Of a stretch of DNA of 40,031 nt, positions 6,890 to 17,321 are shown one piece after another. This DNA is from Sphingomonas bacterium (GTDB lineage Bacteria > Pseudomonadota > Alphaproteobacteria > Sphingomonadales > Sphingomonadaceae), in the NCBI GenBank assembly GCA_030149245.1, contig JASBRX010000026.1, positions 1 through 40,031 on the forward strand, given 5' to 3'. The position numbers were made by a program, and so were the translations under genes. Position 1 is the stretch's first letter. Every line of letters begins with the position of its first letter. The notes under the pieces are model-generated. The model did no database searches and was not told the DNA's origin. It saw only the letters and a list, made by a program, of their open reading frames with translations.

Positions 6890-8236
6890 TCACACCGCGG
6901 CGCTGAATTGACCGTGACTGACCGCTCGATAGCGGTCGAACGCGGCGGCGGCGATCCGGGCATAAGGCGCGCCCGCCGCAGTCACGCCGATCGACCAGCC
7001 GTCCCGCGCGATCACCCCCTGCCCGGCCAATTCGTCCAGCAGCGCGGCATCGTGGCAGAGCTGCTCGGCGGTCATGCCATGTGCAGCGGCGATCGCGGCA
7101 ACGTCGACATGGCCATCGCACAACAACCTCTCCATCACGTCGCCCGCCGCGACATCATGGGCGTCACGCCGCACGCCCCGGACGCCGGCCAGCTCACCGC
7201 CCAGGACAGCCATGCGATAGCGTCCGACATGCTTTTCATTCTGCACGATCACGCCGCCGAACTGGCTGATTGCGGACGCGCCGAGACCGATCAGAGTGGG
7301 CGCGCGGTCATCGGTGAAGCCCTGAAAATTGCGACGTAGCGCCCCGGCCTGCGCAGCGACCGCGAGGCTGTCGTCAGGCCGCGCGAAATGGTCGAAACCG
7401 ATCGCGTCATAGCCTGCTTCGACCCATAGGTCATGCGCGAGCGCGCGCTGCCAGAAGCGCGCCTCGGCTCCCGGCAGTTTTGACGCATCGATCCGCCGCT
7501 GGCGCGGGAGCATCGCGGGGAGATGGGCATAGCCGAACATCGCGACGCGATCAGGCGCGAGCCGCCGCGCCGCCGCCACCGTCGCGGCGATGTCGTCAAG
7601 CGTCTGGCCGGGCAGGCCATACATCAGGTCCAGGTTGATCTGTTCGATCCCCGCGCTGCGCGCCTCGGCGATGGCAGACGCTACCTTGGCAAAGGGCTGG
7701 ATGCGCCCGATCGCCGCCTGCACCAGCGGCGCAAAACTCTGCGCGCCGACGCTGATCCGCCCGATCCCGGCACGCGCAAAGGCATAGGCATGCGCACGAT
7801 CGAAGAAGCGCGGGTCGATCTCAGCTGCCCATTGCGCATCGGGCGCGATGTCGAACCGCTGACGCAGCGTGCCGCAGATCTCGGCAAAGGCTTCCGGGGA
7901 GAGCGCGTTGGGGCTGCCCCCACCGAAATGCACCGCCGTCACCTGCCCGCGCATCCGCGCCGAAACGGTGGCGATCTCCGCCTCGATCGCGGCGCGATAC
8001 ACGTCGAGCCGCTGCGGCCGCCCCACCGCCCCGGTGTTGCACCCGCAATACCAGCAGATCTGCTCGCAATAGGGGATGTGGAGGTAGAGCGAGACCGGCG
8101 CGCCCGGCGCGATGGCGTCGAGCGCGGCGGCCTGATCCCCCGCCCCCACCGCCGGCCCGAACTCGGCGGCGGTGGGGTAGCTGGTGTAGCGGGGCACCGC
8201 GCGGGCGGCGAGCGCGGGGAGGTAGCAGTGCGTCAC
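6890..8236 (-). CDS. hemN: Oxygen-independent coproporphyrinogen III oxidase (radical SAM)
   Basis: A 448-residue HemN that makes protoporphyrinogen IX from coproporphyrinogen III without O2. RYTSYPTAAEF near the N-terminus is typical of HemN. HIPYCEQICWYCGCNTG (residues 54-69) gives the CxxxCxxC radical-SAM cluster ligands C57, C61, C64, plus the extra HemN Cys C66. VHFGGGSPNAL is the SAM-binding GGG(T/S)P motif. The start is GTG at 8236, 6 bp after the cydX stop, so it is the last gene of a cydA-cydB-cydX-hemN operon. Haem made without oxygen would supply the bd oxidase under the same conditions. About 450 residues is normal for the family. Confidence 0.95.
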   Translation of the reverse strand: MTHCYLPALAARAVPRYTSYPTAAEFGPAVGAGDQAAALDAIAPGAPVSLYLHIPYCEQICWYCGCNTGAVGRPQRLDVYRAAIEAEIATVSARMRGQVTAVHFGGGSPNALSPEAFAEICGTLRQRFDIAPDAQWAAEIDPRFFDRAHAYAFARAGIGRISVGAQSFAPLVQAAIGRIQPFAKVASAIAEARSAGIEQINLDLMYGLPGQTLDDIAATVAAARRLAPDRVAMFGYAHLPAMLPRQRRIDASKLPGAEARFWQRALAHDLWVEAGYDAIGFDHFARPDDSLAVAAQAGALRRNFQGFTDDRAPTLIGLGASAISQFGGVIVQNEKHVGRYRMAVLGGELAGVRGVRRDAHDVAAGDVMERLLCDGHVDVAAIAAAHGMTAEQLCHDAALLDELAGQGVIARDGWSIGVTAAGAPYARIAAAAFDRYRAVSHGQFSAAV

Positions 8237-8242
8237 CGACCG

Positions 8243-8359
8243 TCAGCCCTCGACCGTCTGGTCTTCGGACGGTGGCGAATGGAACTCGTGCCAGATGCCG
8301 TTGAGCACGGCGACGGCGACGGCCAGCGTGACGCCGAGGATCCAGGCGAAATACCACAT
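8243..8359 (-). CDS. cydX: CydX, small subunit of cytochrome bd oxidase
   Basis: A 38-residue protein starting MWYFAWILGVTLAVAVAVLN, the typical CydX/YbgT opening. It has one membrane helix followed by a short polar tail ending in QTVEG. In E. coli, CydX stabilises the haems of the bd-I complex. The ATG at 8359 is preceded by AGGAAG. The gene is 16 bp after the cydB stop and 6 bp before hemN, the standard operon place. It is below the usual ORF length cut-off and easily missed. Confidence 0.93.
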   Translation of the reverse strand: MWYFAWILGVTLAVAVAVLNGIWHEFHSPPSEDQTVEG

Positions 8360-8375
8360 GGCGGCTTCCTTTCGA

Positions 8376-9524
8376 TCAATAATAATCGGGGTTGGTGCGG
8401 ACCTGCTCGACCGTCACCCGACCGAACAGCACGCGATAGACCCATGCGGTGTAGAGCAGCACGATCGGCAGGAAGACGAGCGTGACGCCCAGCATGATGA
8501 ACAGCGTCGTGTGGCTGGACGAGGCGTTCCATACTGTCAGGCTCGACGCCGGATCGATCGCGCTCGGCAGGATGAACGGGAACATCGACAGGCCGACCGT
8601 CCCGATGATGCCGATATTGGCGAGCGAGGAGCCGGTGAACACCAGTACATCACGCCGCGCACGGATCCCGGCCAGCGCCAGCAGCGGCCCGACCAAACCG
8701 ATCACCGGCGCAGCGATCATCCACGGATGGGCGGCATAATTGTCGAGCCAGGCGCCCGGTGCCGCGACCGCCCCGGCAAGCCGGGGGTTGGACGGGCCGG
8801 CGGTGTCGATCAGCCCCTCGACCCGAAAGCCGAGGCCGCCCCAGGCGACATAGAGTCCGCCAGCGACGAACAGGACGACTGCGGCAATCGCGGCGAACTG
8901 GCCAATGGTCCGCGCCCGATCCAGCACCGGCCCCTGCTCTGCCTTGAGCGACAGCCAGCCGGCGCCGTGCAGCACCAGCATCGCGACCGAGAGCAGCCCG
9001 GCGAGCAGGCTGAACGGCGTGAACAGGCCGAGCAGCGTGCCGTCATAGAAGGAGCGCAGGTCGCTATCGAGGCGGAAGGGCAGCCCGAGCAGGACGTTGC
9101 CGACCGCGACACCGAACACCAACGCGGGAACGAAGCCGCCGACGAACAGCGCCCAGTCCCAGCGCGCGCGCCACTTCGGGTCGGGCCGCTTCGAGCGATA
9201 TTTGAACCCCACCGGCCGCAGGATCAGCGCGGCGAGGACCAGGAACATCGCAAGGTAAAAGCCCGAGAAGCTGACCGCATAGACGAACGGCCATGCGGCG
9301 AAGATCGCGCCGCCGCCGAGGATGAACCACACCTGGTTCCCCTCCCAGGTCGCGCCGACGGTGTTGATCACCATGCGGCGTTCTTCATCGGTCTTGGCGA
9401 CCCAGGGCAGCAGCGAGGCAACGCCGAGGTCGAACCCGTCGGTCAGGGCAAATCCGATCAGCAGCACGCCCATCAGCAGCCACCAGATGACGCGGAGCGT
9501 CTCATAATCGAGCGGTAGGGTCAT
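8376..9524 (-). CDS. cydB: Cytochrome bd quinol oxidase subunit II
   Basis: A 382-residue integral membrane protein. It opens with YETLRVIWWLLMGVLLIGFALTDGFDLG, followed by the conserved EVWLI-like region here reading GNQVWFILGGGAIFAAWP. The C-terminal helices contain NASSSHTTLFIML and end in VRTNPDYY. CydB is the structural partner of CydA in the cyanide-tolerant high-affinity quinol oxidase. The ATG at 9524 has AAGGAG at the right distance; the frame extends upstream but that part is unlike CydB. It lies 25 bp after cydA. Confidence 0.96.
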   Translation of the reverse strand: MTLPLDYETLRVIWWLLMGVLLIGFALTDGFDLGVASLLPWVAKTDEERRMVINTVGATWEGNQVWFILGGGAIFAAWPFVYAVSFSGFYLAMFLVLAALILRPVGFKYRSKRPDPKWRARWDWALFVGGFVPALVFGVAVGNVLLGLPFRLDSDLRSFYDGTLLGLFTPFSLLAGLLSVAMLVLHGAGWLSLKAEQGPVLDRARTIGQFAAIAAVVLFVAGGLYVAWGGLGFRVEGLIDTAGPSNPRLAGAVAAPGAWLDNYAAHPWMIAAPVIGLVGPLLALAGIRARRDVLVFTGSSLANIGIIGTVGLSMFPFILPSAIDPASSLTVWNASSSHTTLFIMLGVTLVFLPIVLLYTAWVYRVLFGRVTVEQVRTNPDYY

Positions 9525-9549
9525 GATTGGTCTCCTTGTCCCGCGCGGC

Positions 9550-11136
<1,587 letters not shown>

Positions 11137-11200
11137 TGTTTCCCCCATTTCCGGGACGTGTGCCGGGCCGCCCTAGGATGCAGGCTGGCGTGCCGACATC

Positions 11201-11211
11201 GGGAATAGTAC
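11201..11211 (-). promoter_or_regulatory. GTA-N4-TCC motif in the cydA/cydD divergent promoter
   Basis: Minus-strand GTACTATTCCC lies about 65 bp upstream of the chosen cydA ATG and about 40 bp before the cydD ATG on the other strand. It matches the pattern of GTAGTTTTCCC before fixL. No FNR/FixK-type TTGAT-N4-ATCAA box was found in this 114-bp gap. Confidence 0.35.
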
Positions 11212-11250
11212 GGACTCGACCCGGTACCCGATTGGACAGAAGGTCCACCT

Positions 11251-12780
11251 ATGCGAAGAAGCAGTCGCGCCGGAGCGTTCTGGCTCCTCGACATCGGTGG
11301 CGCGGCGATCTTCGCCTGGGGGCTGGCGGCGGCCATTTCGGCGTTCATCGAGGGATCGACGCCGCTCACTGGCGTTCTTGCGATGCTGGTCGGCGGCGTG
11401 ATCCGTGCGCTGTCCGGCTTTGCCGCACAGGCGCTCGCGATCCGTGAGGCGCAGAACAGTGTCGCGCCATTACGCGTACGATTGCAGCGGCGGCTGCTCG
11501 GCGAGGCGCTGCCCCGTGCGATCCCGATTGGAGAGAGCGCGGCGATCGCGATCGACCATGTCGATCGGATCGAGGCCCACGCCGCCCGCTTCCTGCCGGT
11601 TCGCCTCGCCGCAGCACTGGGACCAATACTGGTTGCGGTCTGCGTCGCTTTTGCCAGCCCGATCGCCGCGGCCATTTTGATCGGCACGCTGATCCCGTTC
11701 GTCCTCGGCATGATCCTGGCCGGCACAATGGCGCGCCGTGCCGCCGATGCGCAGTTGCGCGCGCTGGAGCAGCTGTCGGACCTGTTCGTCGAGCGGCTGC
11801 GCAGCCTGACGATGATCCGTCATTTCGGTGCCGGTGAGCGGATCACGCGCCAGATCGGCGCGGCGACCCAAGGCGTAGCGACCCGCACGCTGGCCGTGCT
11901 GCGGATCGCCTTTCTCTCCAGCGGAGTGCTGGAATTCTTCGCGGCGCTGTCGGTCGCGCTGGTGGCGGTCTATTGCGGATTCAGCCTGCTCGGCATCCTC
12001 CCCTTCCCCGTTCCGGAAACACTGACCTTCCGCGAGGCGCTGTTCGCGTTGGCGCTCGCGCCCGAATTCTATCTGCCGATGCGTCGTCTCGCTGCCGCCT
12101 ATCACGAAAAGCAGCTGGGCGAGGCTGCGCGGGCGGTGGTCGAGCCCCTGGACCGCCCCTTGCCCGCTTCTCCGGCTGCAGCGCCATTCGACGGCGTCGA
12201 TGCGCAGAGCGTGGCGATTGCATGGCCGGGCGCACGGGTCGGTCCGGTGTCCTTCAGCCTAGGGCGAACCGGGATGGTCGCGCTGACTGGGCCGACCGGG
12301 AGCGGCAAGACCAGCCTGCTCGCAGTTTGCGCCGGGCAGGTTGCGCCGTCCGACGGCGCTGTCACCCCGCTCAGGTCCGAGGACATCGCTTGGGCGGCGC
12401 AGCGACCATTGGTGGTGCCGGGGACGTTGCGCGACAATCTCGCGCTCGCTCGGCCCGATGCCGCCGACGACGCGATCCGCGCGGTGTGCAGCCGCGTCGG
12501 TTTCGATCCGTTGCTTGCAGCGCGCGGGGGGCTCGACCTTCCGCTCGATCACCGCGCGGCGGGACTGTCCGGAGGTGAGTTGCGGCGGCTCGGCCTGGCG
12601 CGGGCGCTGCTGTCGGGGCGTCCGCTCCTGCTGTGCGACGAGCCGACCGCCGATTTGGACGCAGCAAGCGCCGAGCAGATCGGGGCGCTGCTGGCCGAGC
12701 TGGCGACCACGCATGCGATTATCGTCGCGACGCACGACATGGCGCTTGCCGGCCGTGCGCAGGCGGAGGTGCGTCTGTGA
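11251..12780 (+). CDS. cydD: Cytochrome bd assembly ABC exporter, CydD half
   Basis: A 509-residue half-transporter with six membrane helices (about 10-290) and a C-terminal ATPase. Walker A is GPTGSGKTS (near 347), the signature is LSGGE (near 439), and Walker B is LLLCDEPTADLD (near 461) with the catalytic Glu and a downstream THD switch. CydDC exports cysteine/glutathione or binds haem and is needed to mature cytochrome bd. It is placed back-to-back with cydABX-hemN, which supports this identity over other ABC exporters. The ATG has AAGG 8 bp upstream. Its stop overlaps the cydC start. Confidence 0.9.
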   Translation: MRRSSRAGAFWLLDIGGAAIFAWGLAAAISAFIEGSTPLTGVLAMLVGGVIRALSGFAAQALAIREAQNSVAPLRVRLQRRLLGEALPRAIPIGESAAIAIDHVDRIEAHAARFLPVRLAAALGPILVAVCVAFASPIAAAILIGTLIPFVLGMILAGTMARRAADAQLRALEQLSDLFVERLRSLTMIRHFGAGERITRQIGAATQGVATRTLAVLRIAFLSSGVLEFFAALSVALVAVYCGFSLLGILPFPVPETLTFREALFALALAPEFYLPMRRLAAAYHEKQLGEAARAVVEPLDRPLPASPAAAPFDGVDAQSVAIAWPGARVGPVSFSLGRTGMVALTGPTGSGKTSLLAVCAGQVAPSDGAVTPLRSEDIAWAAQRPLVVPGTLRDNLALARPDAADDAIRAVCSRVGFDPLLAARGGLDLPLDHRAAGLSGGELRRLGLARALLSGRPLLLCDEPTADLDAASAEQIGALLAELATTHAIIVATHDMALAGRAQAEVRL

Positions 12781-14357
12781 GCAAGCTGGATCGGGTCGCA
12801 GCGCAACTGGGGGTTGGCCGCCGTGTTGGGCTTGGCTGGGCGCTCCTCCTGGCGGGCATCGCTGCGGCAGCGTCGGTTGCTCTGCTCGGCATATCGGGCT
12901 GGTTCTTGACCGGCGCGGCGATTGCTGGGGCCGGCGGCGCGGCGGCGGTCACTGCGTTCAACTATCTGTTGCCCAGCGCGGCGATCCGCGCGCTGGCGAT
13001 TGCGCGCACCGCCGCCCGCTATGGCGAGCGCCTGACAAGCCATGGCGCGGCGCTGACCGCGATGGCAGGACTGCGCACACGGTTGTTCGGCACGCTTGCC
13101 GCCGCCGATCCACGTAAGGTGCCCGATCTTGCCAGTGGTGAAGCCAGCGCCCGGCTGATCGACGATATCGAAGCGATCGAGGATTTGGTGGTGCGCCGCT
13201 CTGCACTACCCGGCGCACTGGTCGGCGGGGTGATCGCGACCGGCTGTATCGCGCTGTCGGGATGGCGCGCGGCGACGGCGTTCGTGCTGCTCGCAACCGT
13301 CGGCCTGGTCGGCGGGGCGGCGCTGGCGCGGCGGTTGAGCGTGGGGCCGGCCCGCGCGGCCGCACAGGCGCGTGGTCGGGTGCGGGAACGCTATGTCGAA
13401 CTGGCCGCCGCGCGGCCGGAGATCGTCGCTTATGGCCTCGCGGACCGGATCGAGGCGGCGCTGGCGGAGGATCTGGCGGCGCTCGACCGGGCGCGGCGCG
13501 GGCTGGCGCGGGGCGAGGCGGCGCTGAACGGCGGCGTCGCGCTGTGGAGCGCCGTGTTGGCGGTCGTTGTCCTGCTGCTCGCGCAAAACGGACCGGCGAT
13601 CGCTGCGCTGGCGACGCTCGCAGCATTTTCGGGGAGTGAGGCACTGGCGGTGCGGGTGCGCAGCGCACTGCGTGAGGCGGTGGTGGCCGAGGGGTTGGAG
13701 CGTGTGGCCACTCTCGCCGACATTGCGCCACAGTCGGCCCCGCACCCCGGTGCGGTTGCTCTGCCGCTGCGCATTGGAGCGGTGGAGGTCGCACCCGGCG
13801 CGCGGCTGGTCATCACGGGCCCCTCGGGAAGCGGTAAAACGACGCTGATCGAGACGCTGGCCGGCCTTCGTTCCGCGTCCCTCCCGCTCGCTGTCGGTGG
13901 CACTTCGGTAGCAGAGACAGCGGCTGCCGACCTCGCGTCCCAATTCGCGCTCGCCCCGCAATCGCCGCAGCTGATCGCCGGAACCATTGGCGACAATCTC
14001 CGCCTCGCCCGCCCGGCTGTCGACGATGCTGCGATGTGGAAGGCGCTCGAAACAGTGTGCCTCGCCGACCGCGTGCGCGTCATGCCGCAAGGGTTGAACA
14101 CTCCGATCGGCGAAGCCGGTGGAACCCTGTCCGGCGGCGAGCAGAAACGCCTTTCGCTGGCCCGCGCGCTATTGGCGCAGCGGCCTTGGCTGGTCGCGGA
14201 CGAACCCAGCGAAGGTCTCGACCCGGCGACCGAGGCTGAACTGGTCGCGCGCCTCGATGCGTGGCTAGCGGCAACCGGAACCGGGTTGATCCTTGTGTCG
14301 CACCGCCCCACCCCGCGCGCCCTGTGCGCGCAGGCGCTGGCGTTGCCGCTCGTCTGA
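12777..14357 (+). CDS. cydC: Cytochrome bd assembly ABC exporter, CydC half
   Basis: A 526-residue partner of CydD, beginning at GTG 12777 within the cydD stop (GTGA overlap, coupled translation). The membrane part includes VALLGISGWFLTGAAIAG, a CydC hallmark in the first helix. The ATPase domain has GPSGSGKTT (near 348), LSGGEQKR (near 451) and WLVADEPSEGLD with the catalytic Glu, then an SH switch. Both halves of the pair therefore keep full ATPase motifs. The heterodimer acts in the inner membrane for bd oxidase maturation. It is followed by a small membrane protein gene. Confidence 0.9.
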   Translation: MSKLDRVAAQLGVGRRVGLGWALLLAGIAAAASVALLGISGWFLTGAAIAGAGGAAAVTAFNYLLPSAAIRALAIARTAARYGERLTSHGAALTAMAGLRTRLFGTLAAADPRKVPDLASGEASARLIDDIEAIEDLVVRRSALPGALVGGVIATGCIALSGWRAATAFVLLATVGLVGGAALARRLSVGPARAAAQARGRVRERYVELAAARPEIVAYGLADRIEAALAEDLAALDRARRGLARGEAALNGGVALWSAVLAVVVLLLAQNGPAIAALATLAAFSGSEALAVRVRSALREAVVAEGLERVATLADIAPQSAPHPGAVALPLRIGAVEVAPGARLVITGPSGSGKTTLIETLAGLRSASLPLAVGGTSVAETAAADLASQFALAPQSPQLIAGTIGDNLRLARPAVDDAAMWKALETVCLADRVRVMPQGLNTPIGEAGGTLSGGEQKRLSLARALLAQRPWLVADEPSEGLDPATEAELVARLDAWLAATGTGLILVSHRPTPRALCAQALALPLV

Positions 14358-14465
14358 GCCTCGGTTTCACAAATCTAGCTGGATGCTGATGATCTCATTG
14401 CGGAGTGGGGGCCGCGGCGTCATACCGGGGCCCTACGCTCGCGAGAGCTTTAGGAGGTGCAACAC

Positions 14466-14645
14466 ATGACCGAGCGGTCAGCACTTATGCTGAGCCTAAT
14501 AGCGCTCTACCTGGGATCGACCATTCCGGCGAAAACGGGAGAGGGAGCATTTTACGCTGCCCTAGCCCTCGGCTGGACGATCTATCTCGTTTGGACATTT
14601 GTTGCTTGGCATCGCGGTGAGAAGATCTTCATTTGGCAGCGATGA
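14466..14645 (+). CDS. Small two-helix membrane protein, unknown
   Basis: 59 residues from the ATG at 14466, chosen because a strong AGGAGG lies 7 bp upstream; the GTG at 14457 sits inside that ribosome site. Two hydrophobic segments (about 7-20 and 30-50) flank a short polar loop with ...TIPAKTGEG. The C-terminus is basic and aromatic (WHRGEKIFIWQR). It follows cydC by 108 bp on the same strand. I do not recognise a family. The strong ribosome site and membrane pattern make it likely to be real, perhaps linked to the oxidase genes. Confidence 0.6.
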   Translation: MTERSALMLSLIALYLGSTIPAKTGEGAFYAALALGWTIYLVWTFVAWHRGEKIFIWQR

Positions 14646-14732
14646 GGTGAGCGCGAGCATCCGCCCGCGTCCCAACTGATTCAAGCCCTCTTACCAATGC
14701 ACCAAACGGTCGTTCATCGCCTAACCGAGCGC

Positions 14733-16097
14733 TCACTCCGCCGCTTTCACCCCGTCCGCGTCCGCCGGCTCCACACTCATCGCATGGCTGGCGAGCAGTT
14801 CGACCGGGGGCACGCTCTCGATCTCGCGCGCGCCGGTTTCGATGTTCATATCCTTGAGCTTGCGCGCCGACACCAGAGCGCGGCTCTCGAGTGAGCTGGC
14901 AAAGGCGTTGAAATTCTTGACCGCCGTGTTGAGCCCGCTGCCGACCGTGCGCAGATCGCCCAGCGCCTTGGCCAGCCGGTCGTACAGTTCCTTGCCTAGC
15001 GCGCCGATCTGACGCGCTTCCTTCGCCAGCATTTCCTGTCGCCACACCGCCGCCACCGTGCGCGCGATCGCGATCAGATTGGTTGGGGTCGCCAGCAACA
15101 CGCGCTTCTCGAACGCAAAGTCCCACAGGGTCGGGTCATGTTCCAGCGCCGCCGACAGGAAATGCTCGCCCGGCACGAACATGATCACGTAGTCGGGGGC
15201 GTCGTCGAACTGGGTCCAATAGGCCTTGTTACCCAGCGCGTTGACATGCGCCTTCATTGCCGCGGCGTGCTGGCCGAGGCCGAGCTGGCGCTCCTGCTCG
15301 TCCACCGCGCCGAACGCGTCCTGATAGGCGTTGAGCGACACCTTGGCGTCGATCACCAGCGCCTTGCCGCCGGGAACGCGCACGATCGCGTCGGGGCGCA
15401 GCCGCCCGCCTTCCTCCTGCGCGACGCTCACCTCGGTCATGAAATCGGTATGCTCCGACAGGCCGCAGGTTTCGAGCACGTTGCGCAGCTGCTGTTCGCC
15501 CCAGCGGCCGCGCGACTTTGGGGCGTTGCGCAGCGAGTTGACCAGCTTGGCCGCCTCCTGGCTCACCCGCTCCTGCCCGATCCGCATCTGTTCGATCTGG
15601 CCCTTGAGCTCGCCGAACGCGTCGCGCCGCTCGGCCTCGACCTTGGCGACGCCCTCCTCATAGCGTTGCAGGCGCTCGGTCACGGGCTGAAGCAGCGCCT
15701 TCAAATTCTGACCCGCGACGCTTTCGGATTCTTTGAAACGGTCTTCCGCACGCTTGAGGAACGCGGCCTGCGTTTCCGCGAGCATCGTCCCCGCCACTTC
15801 GCGGAACTGGCCGGTCAGCCGTTCCTCCAACCCCTCAGCCTTGACCCGCAGCTCGGCCAGTTCGATCCGCGCCGCGTCGCGCTGATCGCGAATCGCAGCG
15901 AGCTGTTCGCGCAGTTCGGGGAGTTCGCGCGCGCGCTCTTCGGCGGCGGCAAGGTCGGTGATTGCGGCCTTGAAGTCCGCTTCCCGACGGTCGCGATCGG
16001 CTCGCAGGGCGGCATTCGCACGGCTTCCCGCAAACCAGCCGAGCAAGGCCCCGACCACCAGCGTCACCACCACAGCCACTAGCATTTCGAACGACAC
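14733..16097 (-). CDS. rmuC: RmuC-family DNA recombination protein
   Basis: A 454-residue RmuC homologue, a family linked to limiting inversions at short repeats and containing a PD-(D/E)XK nuclease-like core. One N-terminal membrane helix (LVAVVVTLVVGALLGWF) precedes a long Ala/Glu/Arg-rich coiled coil (about 30-190). The conserved core follows: APKSRGRWGEQQLRNVLE, RPDAIVRVPGGKALVIDAKV and PDYVIMFVPGEHFLSAAL. GTG 16097 is preceded by AGGAAG; an in-frame ATG at 16085 is an alternative. Neighbour DUF1465 is on the same strand, 80 bp upstream. Confidence 0.93.
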   Translation of the reverse strand: MSFEMLVAVVVTLVVGALLGWFAGSRANAALRADRDRREADFKAAITDLAAAEERARELPELREQLAAIRDQRDAARIELAELRVKAEGLEERLTGQFREVAGTMLAETQAAFLKRAEDRFKESESVAGQNLKALLQPVTERLQRYEEGVAKVEAERRDAFGELKGQIEQMRIGQERVSQEAAKLVNSLRNAPKSRGRWGEQQLRNVLETCGLSEHTDFMTEVSVAQEEGGRLRPDAIVRVPGGKALVIDAKVSLNAYQDAFGAVDEQERQLGLGQHAAAMKAHVNALGNKAYWTQFDDAPDYVIMFVPGEHFLSAALEHDPTLWDFAFEKRVLLATPTNLIAIARTVAAVWRQEMLAKEARQIGALGKELYDRLAKALGDLRTVGSGLNTAVKNFNAFASSLESRALVSARKLKDMNIETGAREIESVPPVELLASHAMSVEPADADGVKAAE

Positions 16098-16177
16098 GCC
16101 ACTTCCTTTCTGCTCCGTCGGAGACGGAACATAGACCGAACGCGCGCCGCGTTACAGGGTTAATCGCAGGGCGAAGA

Positions 16178-16621
16178 TCAGAAGGCGTGGGCGAGACGGT
16201 CGAGCATCGTGCGCGCGGGGCTGACCGGCACCGCGACGTCGTCGTCCTGCATGGCGTCCAGCCGGGCAATGCGGCGGTGCAGGTCGATGCTGGCGGCGAT
16301 CAGATGCTGCGCGCCCACCGGCATCGCATCGAGCGCGGCGGCTTCGGTCACGGGAGCCTCGCCCAGCCGTCGCGAGGGGTGACGGGCCTCGCCCAGACCG
16401 ATCTCCCCCGCCGCGACCGCACGCTGGGTCAGCAGCCACGCGATGCTGTGCATCAGCCGCGTCGTGACCTTGAGCGATTCGCACGAGAAGATCACGCGGT
16501 CCATCGCCCCGAGCATGTCGCGCTGTTCGCGCCCCACCACATCGAAATAGGCGCGCGCCTCGTCGGCGAGCAGCATCGACTCGGTATAAAGCGAGTCGAT
16601 CAGCGCGCGCTGAACACGCAT
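16178..16621 (-). CDS. DUF1465-family protein
   Basis: A small helical protein restricted, as far as I recall, to alphaproteobacteria. The conserved start region is LIDSLYTESMLLADEARAYFD, followed by a helix ending in CESLKVTTRLMHSIAWLLTQRA. From the ATG at 16621 it has 147 residues; in-frame ATGs at 16642 and 16648 would add 7 or 9 residues. The inner start was preferred because GGGGAAG precedes it and the family block begins right after it. No catalytic motif is visible. The function is unknown; the conserved family suggests a cell-cycle or envelope role but the sequence does not show it. Confidence 0.8.
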   Translation of the reverse strand: MRVQRALIDSLYTESMLLADEARAYFDVVGREQRDMLGAMDRVIFSCESLKVTTRLMHSIAWLLTQRAVAAGEIGLGEARHPSRRLGEAPVTEAAALDAMPVGAQHLIAASIDLHRRIARLDAMQDDDVAVPVSPARTMLDRLAHAF

Positions 16622-16743
16622 GGTTTCCACTTCCCCGGTCATGGCCATGAACGCTGACAGAAAGAGTTCGTTAACGAAACAGAATTTTGCGGGGCCCGGC
16701 TGTCCCAAAGCGGCGCGGGTGTGGCGCGGGCACCGGGGCCGGA

Positions 16744-16941
16744 TCAGGCGATGATGTCCGGGATCAGCTGATCCTCCAGCATCGCAATTTCGTCGCGCAG
16801 CAACAATTTGCGCTTTTTCAGCCGGGCGATCTGGAGCTGATCGGGCATGGTCGTGGCGCCGAGCGCTTCGATGGCAGCGTCGAGATCGCGATGATCGACG
16901 CGAAGCAGCTCCAACCGCCGCAGAATCTCGCTTTCGTCCAT
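16744..16941 (-). CDS. YdcH-like DUF465 protein (first copy)
   Basis: A 65-residue, highly charged helical protein of the DUF465/YdcH family. The hallmark is HRDLDAAIEAL followed by LQIARLKKRKLLLRDEIAMLE, a predicted helical hairpin or coiled coil. The open frame runs further upstream, but the ATG at 16941 (MDESEILRRL) was chosen as the family-like start. It is divergent from a second DUF465 gene 134 bp away. The function is not known. Confidence 0.85.
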   Translation of the reverse strand: MDESEILRRLELLRVDHRDLDAAIEALGATTMPDQLQIARLKKRKLLLRDEIAMLEDQLIPDIIA

Positions 16942-17075
16942 CACCAATCCACCCCCGGACTCAACCCGTCGCACGTCGCCGTTGCCCTGTCGAACGGTAG
17001 TTATGCAAGGGGCGACATGGGCCGCGAATCGTGATTTACTTCGTTTCCCCCAACCAGAGCAGGAGGATTGCTTCC

Positions 17076-17231
17076 ATGCAAAACGCGCATCTCTCGGCAC
17101 TTGCGGCCAAGCATGCATCACTCGATCGGCGGATCATCGCCGAATCGCAGCGGCCGGCACCCGATCAGATGATCCTCGCCGACCTGAAGCGTCGCAAGCT
17201 CAAGCTCAAGGAAGAAATCGCGCTGAGCTGA
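17076..17231 (+). CDS. YdcH-like DUF465 protein (second copy)
   Basis: A 51-residue charged helical protein with the family end LADLKRRKLKLKEEIALS, very like LARLKKRKLLLRDEIAMLE in its neighbour. The ATG at 17076 has AGGAGG 9 bp upstream. The pair is head-to-head and probably arose by duplication with inversion. Such small proteins are common in sphingomonads, but their role is unknown. Confidence 0.85.
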   Translation: MQNAHLSALAAKHASLDRRIIAESQRPAPDQMILADLKRRKLKLKEEIALS

Positions 17232-17321
17232 CGCGCTACCCCGGGTTGCCCCGCGCGTGCGGGGCGGCCCCTCGGCGCCGGAGCAATCGAGGTCAAGCGC
17301 AACGCCGCACTGGTCTGCGGC

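Noticed and set aside
8295..9518. Plus-strand 407-codon frame across cydB and cydX
   Set aside because: Low-complexity Arg/Asp/Gln-rich shadow; the minus strand encodes clear CydB and CydX.
11137..11250. FNR/FixK box in the cyd divergent promoter
   Set aside because: No TTGAT-N4-ATCAA match or close variant was found.
17243..17266. GCCCCGC-GCGT-GCGGGGC hairpin after the second DUF465 gene
   Set aside because: No T-run follows, so it was not called a terminator; it may just be a GC-rich stem.
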